From Diprion similis (Eukaryota > Arthropoda > Insecta > Hymenoptera > Diprionidae), in assembly GCF_021155765.1 (NCBI RefSeq), contig NC_060109.1, forward strand, positions 3,621,001 through 3,685,000: a stretch of 64,000 nt of DNA, read 5' to 3'. The notes beneath the pieces were generated by a model. It had not been told where the DNA came from and searched no databases. It saw nothing but the letters and a program-made list of their open reading frames with translations. Positions 34,250 through 46,473 of this stretch are shown piece after piece. The position numbers and the translations under genes were made by a program. The stretch's first letter is position 1. Every line of letters begins with the position of its first letter.

Positions 34250-36731
34250 CATTTAAAAAAATTCTTGAAATTATGCTTTTTGTCACCAAATTAACTTTAC
34301 CCTACCCGTAATACTCAACAAATAAAATTTTGCCTGGTGGATACCGCGTAGGAAAAAATTTGTGCAACCAAATTTTCCATGTATGAAACTCAATTAAGAC
34401 CGGAAAAATTATTCCGTTAAAAAGAGGCGACTAATTGTCAGAAAAGTAGCTGACTACCAGCTCAGTAAATTTGAGACGTGGATTTATATTTGTGGGTGAC
34501 TGTAGATTGAGAGTGGAATAACTCAAAGTGAAGCCAATGCGATAGACTCAAGATGGGTTTTTGTACATTCCGGTTATGATATATTTCAGCGGGCTTTATA
34601 CGGCGTACATGAGCGTAAAGTGACCTCACACGGTAACCGTTTTTGAAGAATTTATGACGTGTACGGCTTTACTCTAACTACTCAATTCGGGGCTCATGCT
34701 CGTTCCTGAATATTTCATTTATTGATAGAACTCCATGGCATCAACATATAACTTGGACGATCAGGTAAGGAAGACGAAACAACTAGGCAAAACGAGCGCA
34801 CGATAATAGAACATGCACGGAAGCAGATCTATGACATATACATATATTTATATATATCCACGCATATAAAGAACATTTTAATTACAGATTCCTACTACCA
34901 ACACTTACCGACCGAGTACGACCTCGACGTTTTCCACCTTACATACAATCGGTACGTTATCGAATCAGTCGGCGTATTACTTGTGGAAATGAGAAATATA
35001 TACCTATAACACCAATCGATTTTACCGATAGGCAGTCCGATTATGAGATTTTTTCTGGTTAGAATTTTTACCGGTGAGGTATTTGGTTCCAATGTCCACC
35101 GCAGCATGGCAGCTTTCAATGGTGGGAATATAGGGTTTGAAAATAAAGGGCGGATACTTCGAATAGATATTTTTTATTCACTATTGATTATAATTTTTTT
35201 CCAGCCTACACGAGATTAACTGAGCTTCTTGTTTGAAATTCAACGAATGACCTCATACGTATTTTTATTTGCTCATGATCGCATTCTTGTTTTTAGCGTG
35301 TACATCATACATCAAATCTTTGAATTTAAACTGAACAAATTATGCGATACAAATTTTTTACTGTACTACTAATCGGTCTGTACTCGACGATGCAACCGTG
35401 TAAGATCATGCGATAAGCCGAAGTGTTTGGGGGGATGCAACAGTGATATCAAATTACAATCGATTGAACACCGGTCCAGTTTACAATAATTCGTTCGGGA
35501 GCAATCGATAACGATGAGTAGGGTTTGGTTTATAAATTTACGCTTCGATAGCAGAGATTCAGGTTCCTTGTTGTAGTAGGATGTTTGAAACTTTAGATAC
35601 ATATTGTAAAGAATAGCGTCTTGATAATTGGAAATTTTCAGATTTAAAGTTTCGCAGGGATAATACTGTGAGTTGAGGTGGAGTTTTCGATTTCTGATTC
35701 TGCAGTCGTCAAATTCACTAGCATTTTTCGTTGCAACGTTTCTCCTTACAGTTCAGACTCCTAGTAGGGTCTGGCTAAGCTTCTCCAGCTGCGTTGATGT
35801 CTTGATGAACCGGATGTGTTGCGTAGTTGACGGTAGCATCGGATACACAATATTTACTTTCTTTTACGATTATCTCGAATCATATTTTCCGATGTGACAG
35901 CAAGCAGATCTCGAAAACTATCAAATCCGATTGACTTCAAATTTGGACACGATACTCTTGGATACATTATTTACAATGTAACGTACGATATTTGAGATTA
36001 CCTGATTAGTTTGATTTTTTCTAGTAAAATTTCGGTAAAAAATACAGATTTTTTGTCTTCGACTCACTATCCTTCCCGCAATAGAATAATAAAACTGCGC
36101 ACGCTATATGTTATCATCAGCGAAACTATTCAGAGATGAACTCATTTTTTTCACATACAACATCACGGTGATATATCTGCAGCCACCTACGCGCGTATTG
36201 TGCGGAGCGCCACTACGGAAATTGCTCAGCGCCGCCATTTCTCAATGTTTTCGTGTGAAATTTATTCCAGGCATTCTCATATAGGGGAGGTTGGGTCAAA
36301 GTAGGCCCCCTGAAGTTTTTAAATAACAAGGGATAAAATAACCACCTAAACTTTTTATTTAATATGAATTATTCGGAAATCATTTACTTAAGCAATTACA
36401 CACCTCATATCGCGAAACGTTTGAAGTTGTGCTTTACTCTTAACTCGTCGAAGTCAAATAATTTTCTGAACTTGAATTTATGATTACTTTTTCTCGAGAA
36501 AGCTAGATAATAATTTAACACAATTCTTCATATGAAAACTAAATATTTTATTCTGATTTTAGGAATAATTTTCTTAAGGAGCCCACATTGCCTGTGAATC
36601 TCTCCTACGAGGGGTACGTGTTCAAAGAAAATAGTATATTTTCTGTGCGCCAAGGAGGAGAAGCGGGAATTTTTAGATCGAGTACTGAAAATATCACACG
36701 AGGTGTAAAAAGTCCCTCTCCTGTCGCATAC

Positions 36732-37042
36732 ACGATATTTTATGTAACAAAGGTAGGAATATGGCAGTTTTCGTGCCTGTGAAGAGGCAGAGGGGGGGGG
36801 GGGGAGGGGGAGTATCGCTTTTCGACCAGGGACACGTGAGCGGGAGTTGAAGTGAGGTGGCGTCACACTTTTTACTCTCCAGGGACTAGAAGCTCACTTC
36901 AACTCCCTAGGGAGTAAAAATGTGACGTAACCTGACTTCCACTTCCGCTCACGTGGACGGGACGAAAAGCGGTACTTCTCCCCCCTTCACAGGCACGAAA
37001 AACTGCCATATTCATACCTGTGTTATATAAAAAAAATATTAC
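36732..37042. mobile_element. Foldback element, ~150-bp arms, very tight turn
   Basis: AATATGGCAGTTTTCGTGCC (about 36759) pairs with GGCACGAAAAACTGCCATAT (about 36992). The pairing goes on through the G-rich/C-rich segments, CACGTGAGCGG with CCGCTCACGTG, and GGAGTTGAAGTGA with TCACTTCAACTCC. The turn is near 36885. The left arm has a long G tract (36791-36809) that the right arm lacks in full. Confidence 0.75.
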
Positions 37043-38304
37043 GTTTCATACTTGCGAGTTTGTGAATTATCATTACGCCCTAAACAGTAATTTACATAGT
37101 CAATCTATATTTTATAATCAGCTTGTTAGTACGTATTCTTCATGTATTCAAACCTACTCAGAATCGATTCATGTTCAAGGAGTTTGGGCTTGCAAAATAA
37201 CTTTTTTTAATGAAACTTCATTATTACATTAATGTTACGAATTTTGACCATGTTAATTTACATAATCTGTCTTCGCCTGGCGTGAATACGGTATTACACA
37301 ATGCAAACCAACAGGAATATTCAATAAGATAAAAATACTAATTGAGGACAATTACGAAAGTAAGTGTGTTGTGCACAATCATTACACTCTTTACTACAAA
37401 ACGTTACGCCCTCAACTGTGGAAGACCAGAACTATTTACGGATGTTGAAAGGGTTCCCATGGTGACCATGTTCACATATACATACCTACGAGTGATTTTT
37501 GCCCACCAAATTCTAGATAATAAAAATACACTTCGCGCATTTATTGTGTGAAAATAGTACGTTGGATACAATTTTTGTAAGTGAAATAGTCGTCGTGAGC
37601 CACGAATGAGATTGAAGTTGTAATGAAATCCAGTATAAAAAAGTTGTAGGTGTCTGGAGTCTCAATATATCGTAATCTCGAAATCCTGTCAGGCCTTCAT
37701 TCGTTCACCGATTGGTTCGTCGGGTAGGGATTTGAAATTGTCACTGATTCGCGATCGGGGTGACGTTCTGACATCTTCTGTCTCGACTGTCTATAATCTG
37801 TTGTTAAAAGAGGTGACCTTTTCTAGACAAACGTCTGACTGATTTTAGAAACCGAAACAATGAATCAGGCGTGTGCAAAGAGCTGAGACGGATTCTAATG
37901 TTGATATAATGGCCTCACCACAGCTGGCACACGGATACAACACATTGACGCAATAAACATGGCTGTCGCTTAGGTCGAATTGAAACACATACAATGATTT
38001 TGCGCACTCTACGGGCACTATGCACTATTTCACGCACAACAGTATCGTAAGAATGGTTGAATCATAATCCCAAGTTGTGAATTAAGTTGTGCGAATTGCG
38101 GGGGTGAAAATCAATCGAAGTTGTGTTCATGTCTACGTGATTGTTGTCGCAGCCTTAAAGCCAGACTAATTTGAAGATTCCATTTTTTAAGAAACTGACA
38201 TCTTACAGCGATTTTTATGGATATTCATAAGTTAATACTCACAAATTTCTGCTTCTCAGATGTGTAATTGAGAACGGTAAAATAACTCAGATATTTAACG
38301 CAGG

Positions 38305-38805
38305 GCGTTTCGGTGCCAATGCTTTGGCGCCGCCGTTTCAATGCCAACCATTTTGGCGTTGGGATATTTTAGCGCCGACGGGATTTGGCGCTACTGTTTT
38401 GGCACACGCCCGCCAAATTGGCGTTGGCTGTTTTGGTGCCAGACGTTTGAGCTTGAAGTTATTCAGCCACGACACACCATTCCCTGCAAACAATGCGGAA
38501 GATAACCGTTGTAGCTCAAAGGTTTGAACAAGTTAGGCGTTTGATGGAGGCGTAACCGATACCACAACACAGCATCCCCAACGAACAACGCGGAATGATA
38601 CTGTCGCACCCCGAAGGTTAGAATAAGTTAATCATAATCTTAAACGCCCCAAACGTCTTAACACTCAGACGCCCGGTGCCAAAACATATCCGCGCCGAAA
38701 CAGCCGTTGCCAAGACGATCGCATCAAACCAAATAGTGCCAAAACGTCCGGCATCAAAACGTTTTAGCACCAAAACGACAAGCGCCAAAACGTTACATAC
38801 CCGAT
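38305..38805. repeat. Two facing arrays of degenerate GGCGCCAAAA motifs
   Basis: At 38305-38450 a 15-18 bp unit of the form 'gttttggcgccaac' recurs about nine times with variation: TTTCGGTGCCAATGC, TTTGGCGCCGCC, ATTTTGGCGTTGGG, ATTTTAGCGCCGACG, ATTTGGCGCTACTG, AATTGGCGTTGGCTG, TTTTGGTGCCAGACG. At 38645-38805 the same motif recurs in the opposite orientation (GGTGCCAAAACATA, GTGCCAAAACGTCC, AGCACCAAAACGAC, AGCGCCAAAACG). The 200 bp between is unrelated. It resembles subterminal binding-site arrays of a DNA transposon, or a young minisatellite pair; no ORF is present. Confidence 0.6.
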
Positions 38806-40189
38806 AATTTGAGCTTCTATTCGATGTTTTGCATGCCAGTACAAAATAAAATGAATCGTTCATGGTCCAAAAATATTCATATCTTTATCGTGTCAACCTT
38901 CGAAAAATTGATGAAATCTGCTGCCCGTAGTGTATTGATCATCTAATGCAAAAAAGCAGTTCTTGGAAGTGTAATTACTCATGCAGTGCCTCGCAGAGCT
39001 GATTTCTACTTGCTAGTAAACTGCAGAGCTTGTTATGAGTGTAATGTTTTCGAGGAAAACCGTCACGATCGAATACCCTATCCTCGGTCACCTGTTTGTG
39101 AACGTCTTCGTACTCCCACTCCGTACTTACACACGTAATCAATGGCAGATTTGTCAATAAGCTGAGTAGGCTGCAGCCCAGAGTGGCGAATTTTTACGGA
39201 GAGCAAGTGAAAAAAATCATAAAATATTACCGCAACTGTTTTGTTTGATTGAATCACGCATGAAAAATACAAAATCTTCAATTATTTGGAAATCGTAAGA
39301 ATATATCAGTGTGGATTCATTAGTTAAATATCATACATTTTTTAGGCCAGCGACCTCTGAATTTATATTAGCGCCAAACGTAAATAATATATCATACCGT
39401 TTGTGACATCCGGTCTTCATTCATTTTAAAGTAAAAAATCTAAAACTGGATCAATCTCTAAAAAATAAGTGTCTGTACCCTTTGCTTTAAACGTTACTTA
39501 AACAAAGGCAGGTAGACGATAAGTTAAATACTATATTTAGATAAAACAACCTGGGATGGAATATACCTATAATTGATTTCCGATGCCTATGAGCCTTGAG
39601 GCAATGCAAAAAGCACCTATTAAACGACGCTTTGTCGGCTGGCAGCAACATGGTGGGCGCGACGCGACGCCGACGCCAAAGTTTTCACTTGTAGTACGAC
39701 CAACTGTACCGCGTATAGTAGCGGTAATTACTATAAGGCAAATATTAAGAATAAAACTATTGAAGAAACATTGAATTCAATAATGTTGTCTGTTTGTGAT
39801 ATTTTTCGAACAGAGAAGTCTAAGGGTATATTGAAAACATTTACATTTGTTATTTCATTGAAATATTTAATTCGGACATAACATTTCTTTTTCATATAGC
39901 GCACTAATTTATCAGCACTGAAAAAATTAGCCACACAAGAAGTTATTGTTAGTGTGAATATGCCACAACCAGATTGAGATCACTAAAAGAACACTTATAT
40001 TTTTGGAGAATAGCTCTTTGAATATGGGGCAGTAAAAATTTCTCAGTCTAAGGCGGCGCGAACCCTAATCCACGACTGCGCGTCATATCATTAAAGCGAA
40101 GTGTAGTTTCAGATATATGTGTCAATGACAATTATCGTCGACAACGAAAATATTCGAATTCCTTAGTCAAAAAATGAACGTGTAGTAGC

Positions 40190-40295
40190 GAGGACGTCTA
40201 GGGCTCGCGCTATGTAGTTCTCACGCACTAGGTCCTTCACGTCGTAGATCTCGAGGTCCAAGACCCGCACTTCGTACGTTTCGCGCCAGTCCAGT
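40190..40295. repeat. Degenerate ~30-bp tandem repeat
   Basis: Three loosely similar units follow one another, each with a 'CGC-CT-CGTAG-T-TC-CG' pattern (GGCTCGCGCTATGTAGTTCT, CCTTCACGTCGTAGATCTCG, CCCGCACTTCGTACGTTTCG). Similarity is modest, so this is tentative. It abuts the foldback at 40296. Confidence 0.35.
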
Positions 40296-40706
40296 CCACG
40301 GTCTTACATACAGGTCTGGGGACTCGTCGAAATTTGTGTGGTGGGGGAAGTACGCTTACGCTGCAGCTTTTGTTTTTCAGCGCTACCGCTAGTTGGCACT
40401 AATGGTAAAGTAATGTTTGCAAACATAACTTCAAACTTCTCAAACAATAAGTGGTGTGCGATGACGAAGTGATAATGGCAGAAGTTATTCTTAAAAATAA
40501 ATAACCATGTACGATTTATGCGATTTTAACTATTTTTACGTACATTTGGACCACGTCATTTGCAAAGTTTGAAAAATTTGCGGTTATGTTTGCGAACATT
40601 ACTTTACCATTAGTGCCAACTAGGGGTAGCGCTGAAAAACAAAAACTATAGCGTAAGCGTACTTCCCCCACCACTAGAGTCCCCAGACCTGTATGTAAGA
40701 CCGTGG
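40296..40706. mobile_element. Foldback element, ~150-bp arms
   Basis: CCACGGTCTTACATACAGGT pairs with ACCTGTATGTAAGACCGTGG, a perfect 20-bp end. Pairing continues through GGGGGAAGTACGCTTACGCT with AGCGTAAGCGTACTTCCCCC, CAGCGCTACC with GGTAGCGCTG, and TTGGCACTAATGGTAAAGTA with TACTTTACCATTAGTGCCAA. The central 100 bp does not pair. The near-perfect outer arms suggest recent activity. Confidence 0.8.
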
Positions 40707-41990
40707 TCCAGTCAATAAAGGTTTTACACTACAAAGGGGGGGAGGAGGGGGGGGGGGGTCGGTGCGGTTCGCCATCTTGGATTAATTGTACTAATGGTAT
40801 CTACTTTATGTAACAAGGGAACAAAGTCGGAGATTATTCCCGCAGATAATCACCCAATTTGTGTTATTCTTGTGTTACATATAGGACTTTATTTGCAACT
40901 CAACTCTGGCCACATCTATTGACTCAAATAGTGAGAATCACTCATGCACAGAAGCTGAGTGTTCTATGCGAGGTTCTATGTCTACCGCAGCGCGAACGGG
41001 TGGTGCCCTTTTTGGGCAGTTTGTGTTTGCTGTTTTCGTTTTCCTCATTGATGTCCAGCTGACCCCAACACCTCATTGGGGTCCAGTTGACCCCAATGCC
41101 GACTTTAACGTACTCGGTTAACTAACAGTACTCAGAAGTCAACGTGCTTGAATCATGGTTGTGCAAGTAAAATATTGTTACAAAGCGTAAAATCACCCGT
41201 TTTACCCCCCTTTCAAATGATCTAGTAGTCGGCTTGTGACGCAAGAAGTATAAACGTTCTCATGTTATAAAATGAATAGGGTTGCTGCGTCAACCGCTAT
41301 TATTGTAAAAACAGTCCTGTTTCAGACTTAAAACGAGAAACACATATTGCCATTAAAGTAATTTTCCTCCAAATATTTTACATAACGCCTTTTATTGATT
41401 CCGTTAACTAAGCTCACGTACCCACATTTTATTTGAAACGTGAGTCCGTTTCAATATAAATACTGAAAAAATTTTAGGGTCTCAAAGACCTCATGTACGT
41501 ATTGCATCTTTTTGCACTTTTTTGTGTTCAAGAATTTCTCCCACATTCCGTTCTACGTCCTCCATCGTTCATTTTTAAAACTAACATTCGAGTCTATTTT
41601 TGCTGTGGGCTTGCGGGCCTGGCGGGTGTGCAGGGGGCGAAGCTCGTACCGAAGGGCTGGGGGGGGGAAGTCCCCACTTAAGAATATTCTTTTTTCATCA
41701 TCATTATCATTATCGTCATCGTCATCGTTATAATATTCTATCGTGCCATTATTCTATCATATTTCCATTTTGTGGGAAAAATGAGATTTGCGGTGAATAA
41801 GTCTAGTTTTTTCCCGCAAATGCGCGAGAATAGTACCACTTTTTTCCGGCAAATGAGGGAAAAAAGTTAAGCGGGAAAAATATGCCACTTGCGTTCCACT
41901 TTTCAGGTCTAAAAAGTTAACTTCATGGTTGAATCAGGAATAAAAAAATTTATACGTAACAAGCAAAATCACTTCAATTCGAAGTAGAAT

Positions 41991-42840
41991 CTAATGTTAT
42001 CTATTGTAAAGTGGCATTTTAAAATGGCCCGTTACAAGGCCAAAAAGCTGAAGGAAACTCTCGTAAAACGCATCCTTGGCGGGGTACTTCAAGAAAACTC
42101 GATACAAAATAGGCAACAACTATTAGTAACTAATACTTTTCTTTGTAAATTCTCTAATTTCGCTTCTCGGCGCAAGCTAACCAGGTACCAGAATGACCAC
42201 AATCCCGATCACTGAGGTATCAACACCCTTCTTTGATTCACCGAGGGATCAACAGCTACCGATAACAACCGTTTCCAGCTCCCGGCGAATTCATCTATCG
42301 TTTTGAAACGACGAACCTCCCGTACCACTTCGACTGCCAGCTTTCTCGAATGCTGTAAGGTCGACATACAGGGCAGACCCCAGCCTGTCGTCCCCCGACT
42401 TACAGGCCAGGTGCCGAACCGACCCCAAAACACTACACCCAGTTTGATAAGGCCCTCGTTCCGAGCATCGACGCAGCCTTCCTATCAGTAAGGACTATAA
42501 TCATTTTGAGTCATGGTCCACGAACATTGAGTTGCTGTAAGCCGTTGTGCGATTGCATGATCTCCTTGATATATCGTGGGCAGACGGCCACTGTCTATAC
42601 GACGAAGCTGGTGAAGGCAAACAATGATGCGTTGCTCTCCACTCGGTAACCTCGGTGGAGACAGCGTACGTACCTGCCTCTATCAAGGGAATCCCCAATG
42701 ATAGGCAACCTGGACAGTACGAAGAAGCAGCCGAAGGATTGTGCGAGTTGGTATCAACGACGAAATCACGAGCAATACATGACGCAACATTTAGCGGTAA
42801 TCGTCGAAAACGCATGACACGTCATAACCGATATTCGTGA
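41991..42840. pseudogene. GC-richer coding-like remnant, unidentified
   Basis: Base composition rises over about 800 bp, and several frames on both strands stay open for 60-100 codons (for example 42209-42433 and 42501-42815 on the minus strand). The plus strand reads EFIYRFETTNLPYHFDCQLS and VRTIIILSHGPRTLSCC in neighbouring frames. None carries a motif that I can name. It is probably a relic of an element gene. Confidence 0.3.
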
Positions 42841-43168
42841 CAGACGGATGACCTAATTATGGTGGGGAAAAAACAACGAGATCGGTGATCTGGACTGTGA
42901 ACTCTTGTCTATTTTACGCTCAACCCGCCAGGAGACAGCTTCGCTACCACCTCGCTCTCGTTGACTTAGATTTTCTTCAGTTAATTTTCCTTCTCCCTCT
43001 TCCTTACCGTGTCGTACTATCGCTATCGTTTGTTCTACCGCTACTTATAGTTAAGATAGTTTTCCACTATCGTTAGATTCTTTCTTTCCTTTAACTTCTA
43101 CCACCTTCCTTCTTTATTGATTTTCTATCGCCAAGTTTATTTTAATTTAAAATCAGTGTTTGTTTATG

Positions 43169-44723
43169 GGTCATTCCATGTCAAATCAACCAATAGTTGG
43201 AATCGACCCCCTTCGATTTGGCCGAATTTTGGTCAGGAGTTTTCTTTTATCCTATAACGAAGTTCTGCCAAAGGAAAAAAATTGAAATTTTTTTTTTCAA
43301 AAGTTATGAAGAACTCAAAATTTCACAATTTTTCCTGTTTCTTAAACTCATATTTTAAATATCTTGAACACTATTGCAATTTAAGAAATGATCGATGGTT
43401 AATTTCAAGGGTGATACTTGGGGCTGTGAAAAAAAAAAAAATTTCGAAAGAAAAATTTCGAAAAATCTTGAATTTGTAAAAGTTCTCAAAATTGACGATG
43501 GACAATAAATTTTTGACTCAAACTTTTTTGTATACTACCTTGAACCAATCTTAAGAGATCCTGAAATTTTCGAAATTGTGTTTTTTGATTTTTTAAAAAT
43601 ATGAATTTTATTAAAAAAATAATTTTCTTGAAAAACATTTTTTTTCATTTCTATCTCAAATGTGTTCAATAAATCATGTTATTTTGTAATTTTGAACAAT
43701 TAAAATTTTATTTAGTGGCATATTGATGAGCAATAAGAACATTGATGACATGTGTTTATATTTATTTATTTAAAAAATTGATTCAAATGTAAATTAATTA
43801 ACATGTTACGAAAGTCGTTTTTTCTTCAATCCTTTTTGTACTGTTGTCTCTTCTTTTCTTTTTCTTAACCTGAAAAACGTTAATATGATGTTTATCTTTT
43901 AAATCCAAATTTGATATTGATGAAACACTAACACACAAAATTTGAATTTTTTTACCTGCTTCTCATGTCTGATTCTTCAACAAACTCGTATATATCATAT
44001 TAACGTTTTTCAGATTATGAAAAATAAAAGAAGCGACAACAGTACAAAAAGGATTAAAGAATAAACGACTTTTGTGACATAATGTTAATTAATTTACACT
44101 TGAATCAATTTTTTCAATAAGTAAATATAAACACATGTGATCAATGTTCTTATTGCTCATCAATATGCCACTAAATAAAATTTTAATTGTTCGAAATTAC
44201 AAAATAACATAATTTATTGAACACATTTGAGATAAAAATGAAAAAAAAAAAAATTTCAAGAAAATTATTTTTTTAATAAAATTCAAAAATTCATATTTTT
44301 AAAAAATCGAAAAACACAGTTTCGAAAATTTCAGGATCTCTTAAGATTGGTTAAAGGTAGTATACAAAAAAATTTGAGTCAAAAATTTATTGTCCATCGT
44401 CAATTTTGAGAACTTTTAAAAATTCAATATTTAAAAAATAGGAGATTTTTTGAAATTTTTCTTTCGAAAATTTTTTTTTCACAGCCCCAAGTATCACCCT
44501 TGAAATTAACCATCGATCATTTCTTAAATTGCAATAGTTTTCAAGATATTTAAAATATGAGTTTAAGAAACAGGAAAAATTGTAAAATTTTGAGTTCTTC
44601 ATAACTTTTGAAAAAATTTTTTTTAATTTTTTTCCTTTGGCAGAACTTCGTTATAGGATAAAAGAAAACTCCTGACCAAAATTCGGCCAAATCGAAGGGG
44701 GTCGATTTGACATGGAATGACCC
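43169..44723. mobile_element. Large foldback element, ~740-bp arms
   Basis: The left end GGGTCATTCCATGTCAAATC is matched at the right end by GTCGATTTGACATGGAATGA and CCC. The arms stay highly similar along their whole length: CCCCTTCGATTTGGCCGAAT with ATTCGGCCAAATCGAAGGGG, GATCGATGGTTAATTTCAAG with its complement at about 44500, and TTAATATGATG with CATATTAA near the turn. The unpaired centre is only about 43906-43996. There is no credible transposase; the short frames in the arms are mirror images of each other. It lies in the presumed zinc-finger gene intron. Confidence 0.85.
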
Positions 44724-44842
44724 TTATACAAAAAATGTAAGAAATTGAGTCTTCTTGAAATTTGTATGCATTTTTGTCGTAGGATCAACCGCTGAGAAAT
44801 TATAAAAAAAAATATTATTTGTACATACAATCTAAGTTGGTG

Positions 44843-44864
44843 CCCCCCCCCCCCCCCCCCCCCC
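44843..44864 (+). repeat. Poly-C tract, about 22 bases
   Basis: An uninterrupted C run follows TTGGTG and ends in GCCTCTGGG. It is the longest of several G or C homopolymers in the window. Length may be affected by sequencing error. Confidence 0.8.
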
Positions 44865-45286
44865 GCCTCTGGGTCAAAAACTTGAATTTTTTATTGGGGC
44901 CCGGAACTAAATAAAGTCATTTATCAAAATTATTTCTACTCCATCTTTTGGAGGACATAGGCACTTTTTAGTCTCTATTGACGGACCAAGTTGGCACGAC
45001 TGATTTGATACCGGATATTATAAGGCGGAGAAGATTGCACATAGGACAAATATACATATGGGCATGTATTCGAATAATTCGATTAAGGTTCACATTTTGG
45101 TGACAGAAGCCTCTTGCTACAGCACTATTAATTTCGAAACTTTAAATTATGTAAGACCACAAATGGGTGGTGCGTGATGGACGAGAAAGATTTTTGAGAA
45201 AACTTCTTATGCGCACAACGCACACTCTTTTTCTTTTCGTTTTGTTTTACTCTTTTTGTTTGCTCTTCTCAAAAAAACGTACTAAC

Positions 45287-45430
45287 CTGATTTTTTTGTT
45301 TTAATTCACTCTCCATTTGCAGAAGAGTCCGTTCAGCTTCCAAACAACCCTCGACTAATTCATGCCATGCCAGAAGTATACTCGCACAATGGTAACATAG
45401 ACGTAGAGGCAGATTGTCTTCTTCAGACAC
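45287..45430 (-). CDS. ZAD zinc-finger protein, second ZAD exon
   Basis: This 48-codon phase-0 exon on the minus strand is bounded by GGATTTTAG and GTTAGTACG. It starts VSEEDNLPLRLCYHCASILL, goes on AWHELVEGCLEAERTLLQ and ends KQKNQ. The CYHC pair supplies the second half of the C4 zinc site of a ZAD domain, and the AWHELVEGC helix is typical of that domain. Spliced to the exon at 46474-46800 it gives a complete ZAD with Cys75, Cys78, Cys121 and Cys124. The C-terminal end (LLQMESELKQKNQ) may form a short coiled coil leading to the linker. Confidence 0.9.
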
Positions 45431-46473
45431 CTAAAATCCGCAATTTCATAGTACCTTTCTGTGACACAGTTTTATAGTACGAGAACCCACAACCAAAACC
45501 ATGTCTCGTCGTACCAAGGATAAGACCACGTAGAAGCAATAGCTTAGATAACCCTAGACCCGACTAGGGGTGAAAACGAAACCTGAAAATGAGTCCGGCA
45601 GTGGCTCAAAGCAATCACAAAACTATTATTTTGAATGAATATTTTCAACTCATACTTCATCTCTGTTTTATTTGGTAAAGTTTATTTTAAAACTGCTTCA
45701 ACTTCAGTTCGACGGTTTCGGGTAACCTTTTCTTTGATCAATATCTAAAACTTTGCGGGGTATAGATTATTGCAGACATTAATACGTATACGTATAGAAT
45801 TTTTTTTTTTTATTGGCCATCGAAAAATTGTCTCATATGACCCGTGCAATACTCGGTTTGTCTGATAGTGGTTTATTCTACATCTGAGCAACTCCGTTTA
45901 TCATATTGAACAGTTATCAGATCTTTTACGATAGTATCGACTTTTAAAAATTTATTACATTTTTAAAGTGTTGTCAAAATATCCGGGAAATAGATTTTTT
46001 TCTGAAAATTGATTATTTCGCAACAATTAACCCAAAATCTCTTATAAAAATGATTATCAGATACAATGCTACATTTATTTTTTTTGTCTCATGCTTTTTG
46101 AAAATGGTTTCCTGGTCAGAGACAACATCATTTTTGTCTGAAAACCGTGTTTTCGGTATCTCAGGACTATCATCTAACTACATTCCGTAAGTCAAGTTTT
46201 TTCTATAATACAGAGTCGGCTAAATTATATGCCATTTTCGAAAATGTGCTCAGATCAGAGGCAAAAGGTAAAATTTCAGTAAATCGCATTTTTGGGTTCA
46301 GTAATCTAAACTATCGATTCTATATCCTTGATGCGATGAGACAAAAATCTTTGTTGTGGGCTCTTGTACTATTAGTGAACATTAGTGAACATAAAGATGA
46401 TATTACATGAGCATTACTCGATCATTATTATAGCAAGAAATAGGGAAAAAAGAGTGGATGATATTCAATTTAC

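Larger units (their letters stand above)
26729..45286 (-). other. Large presumed intron of ZAD zinc-finger gene
   Basis: If the ZAD exons and the finger exon are one gene, this 18.5-kb span is intronic. It must hide at least one more small exon: the ZAD exon ends in phase 0, while the finger exon needs one base to complete a codon and reads GTC CCG TAG in phase 0. The missing exon(s) should total 2 modulo 3 bases. I could not find it by eye. Subregions without an entry (26729-29940, 34250-36590, 37043-38304, 38806-40189, 40707-41990, 44865-45286) are AT-rich and hold no gene that I can support. Confidence 0.5.

Noticed and set aside
43282..44602. Paired lysine/phenylalanine-rich frames in both arms of the foldback
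   Set aside because: They are mirror images caused by the palindrome and not independent genes.
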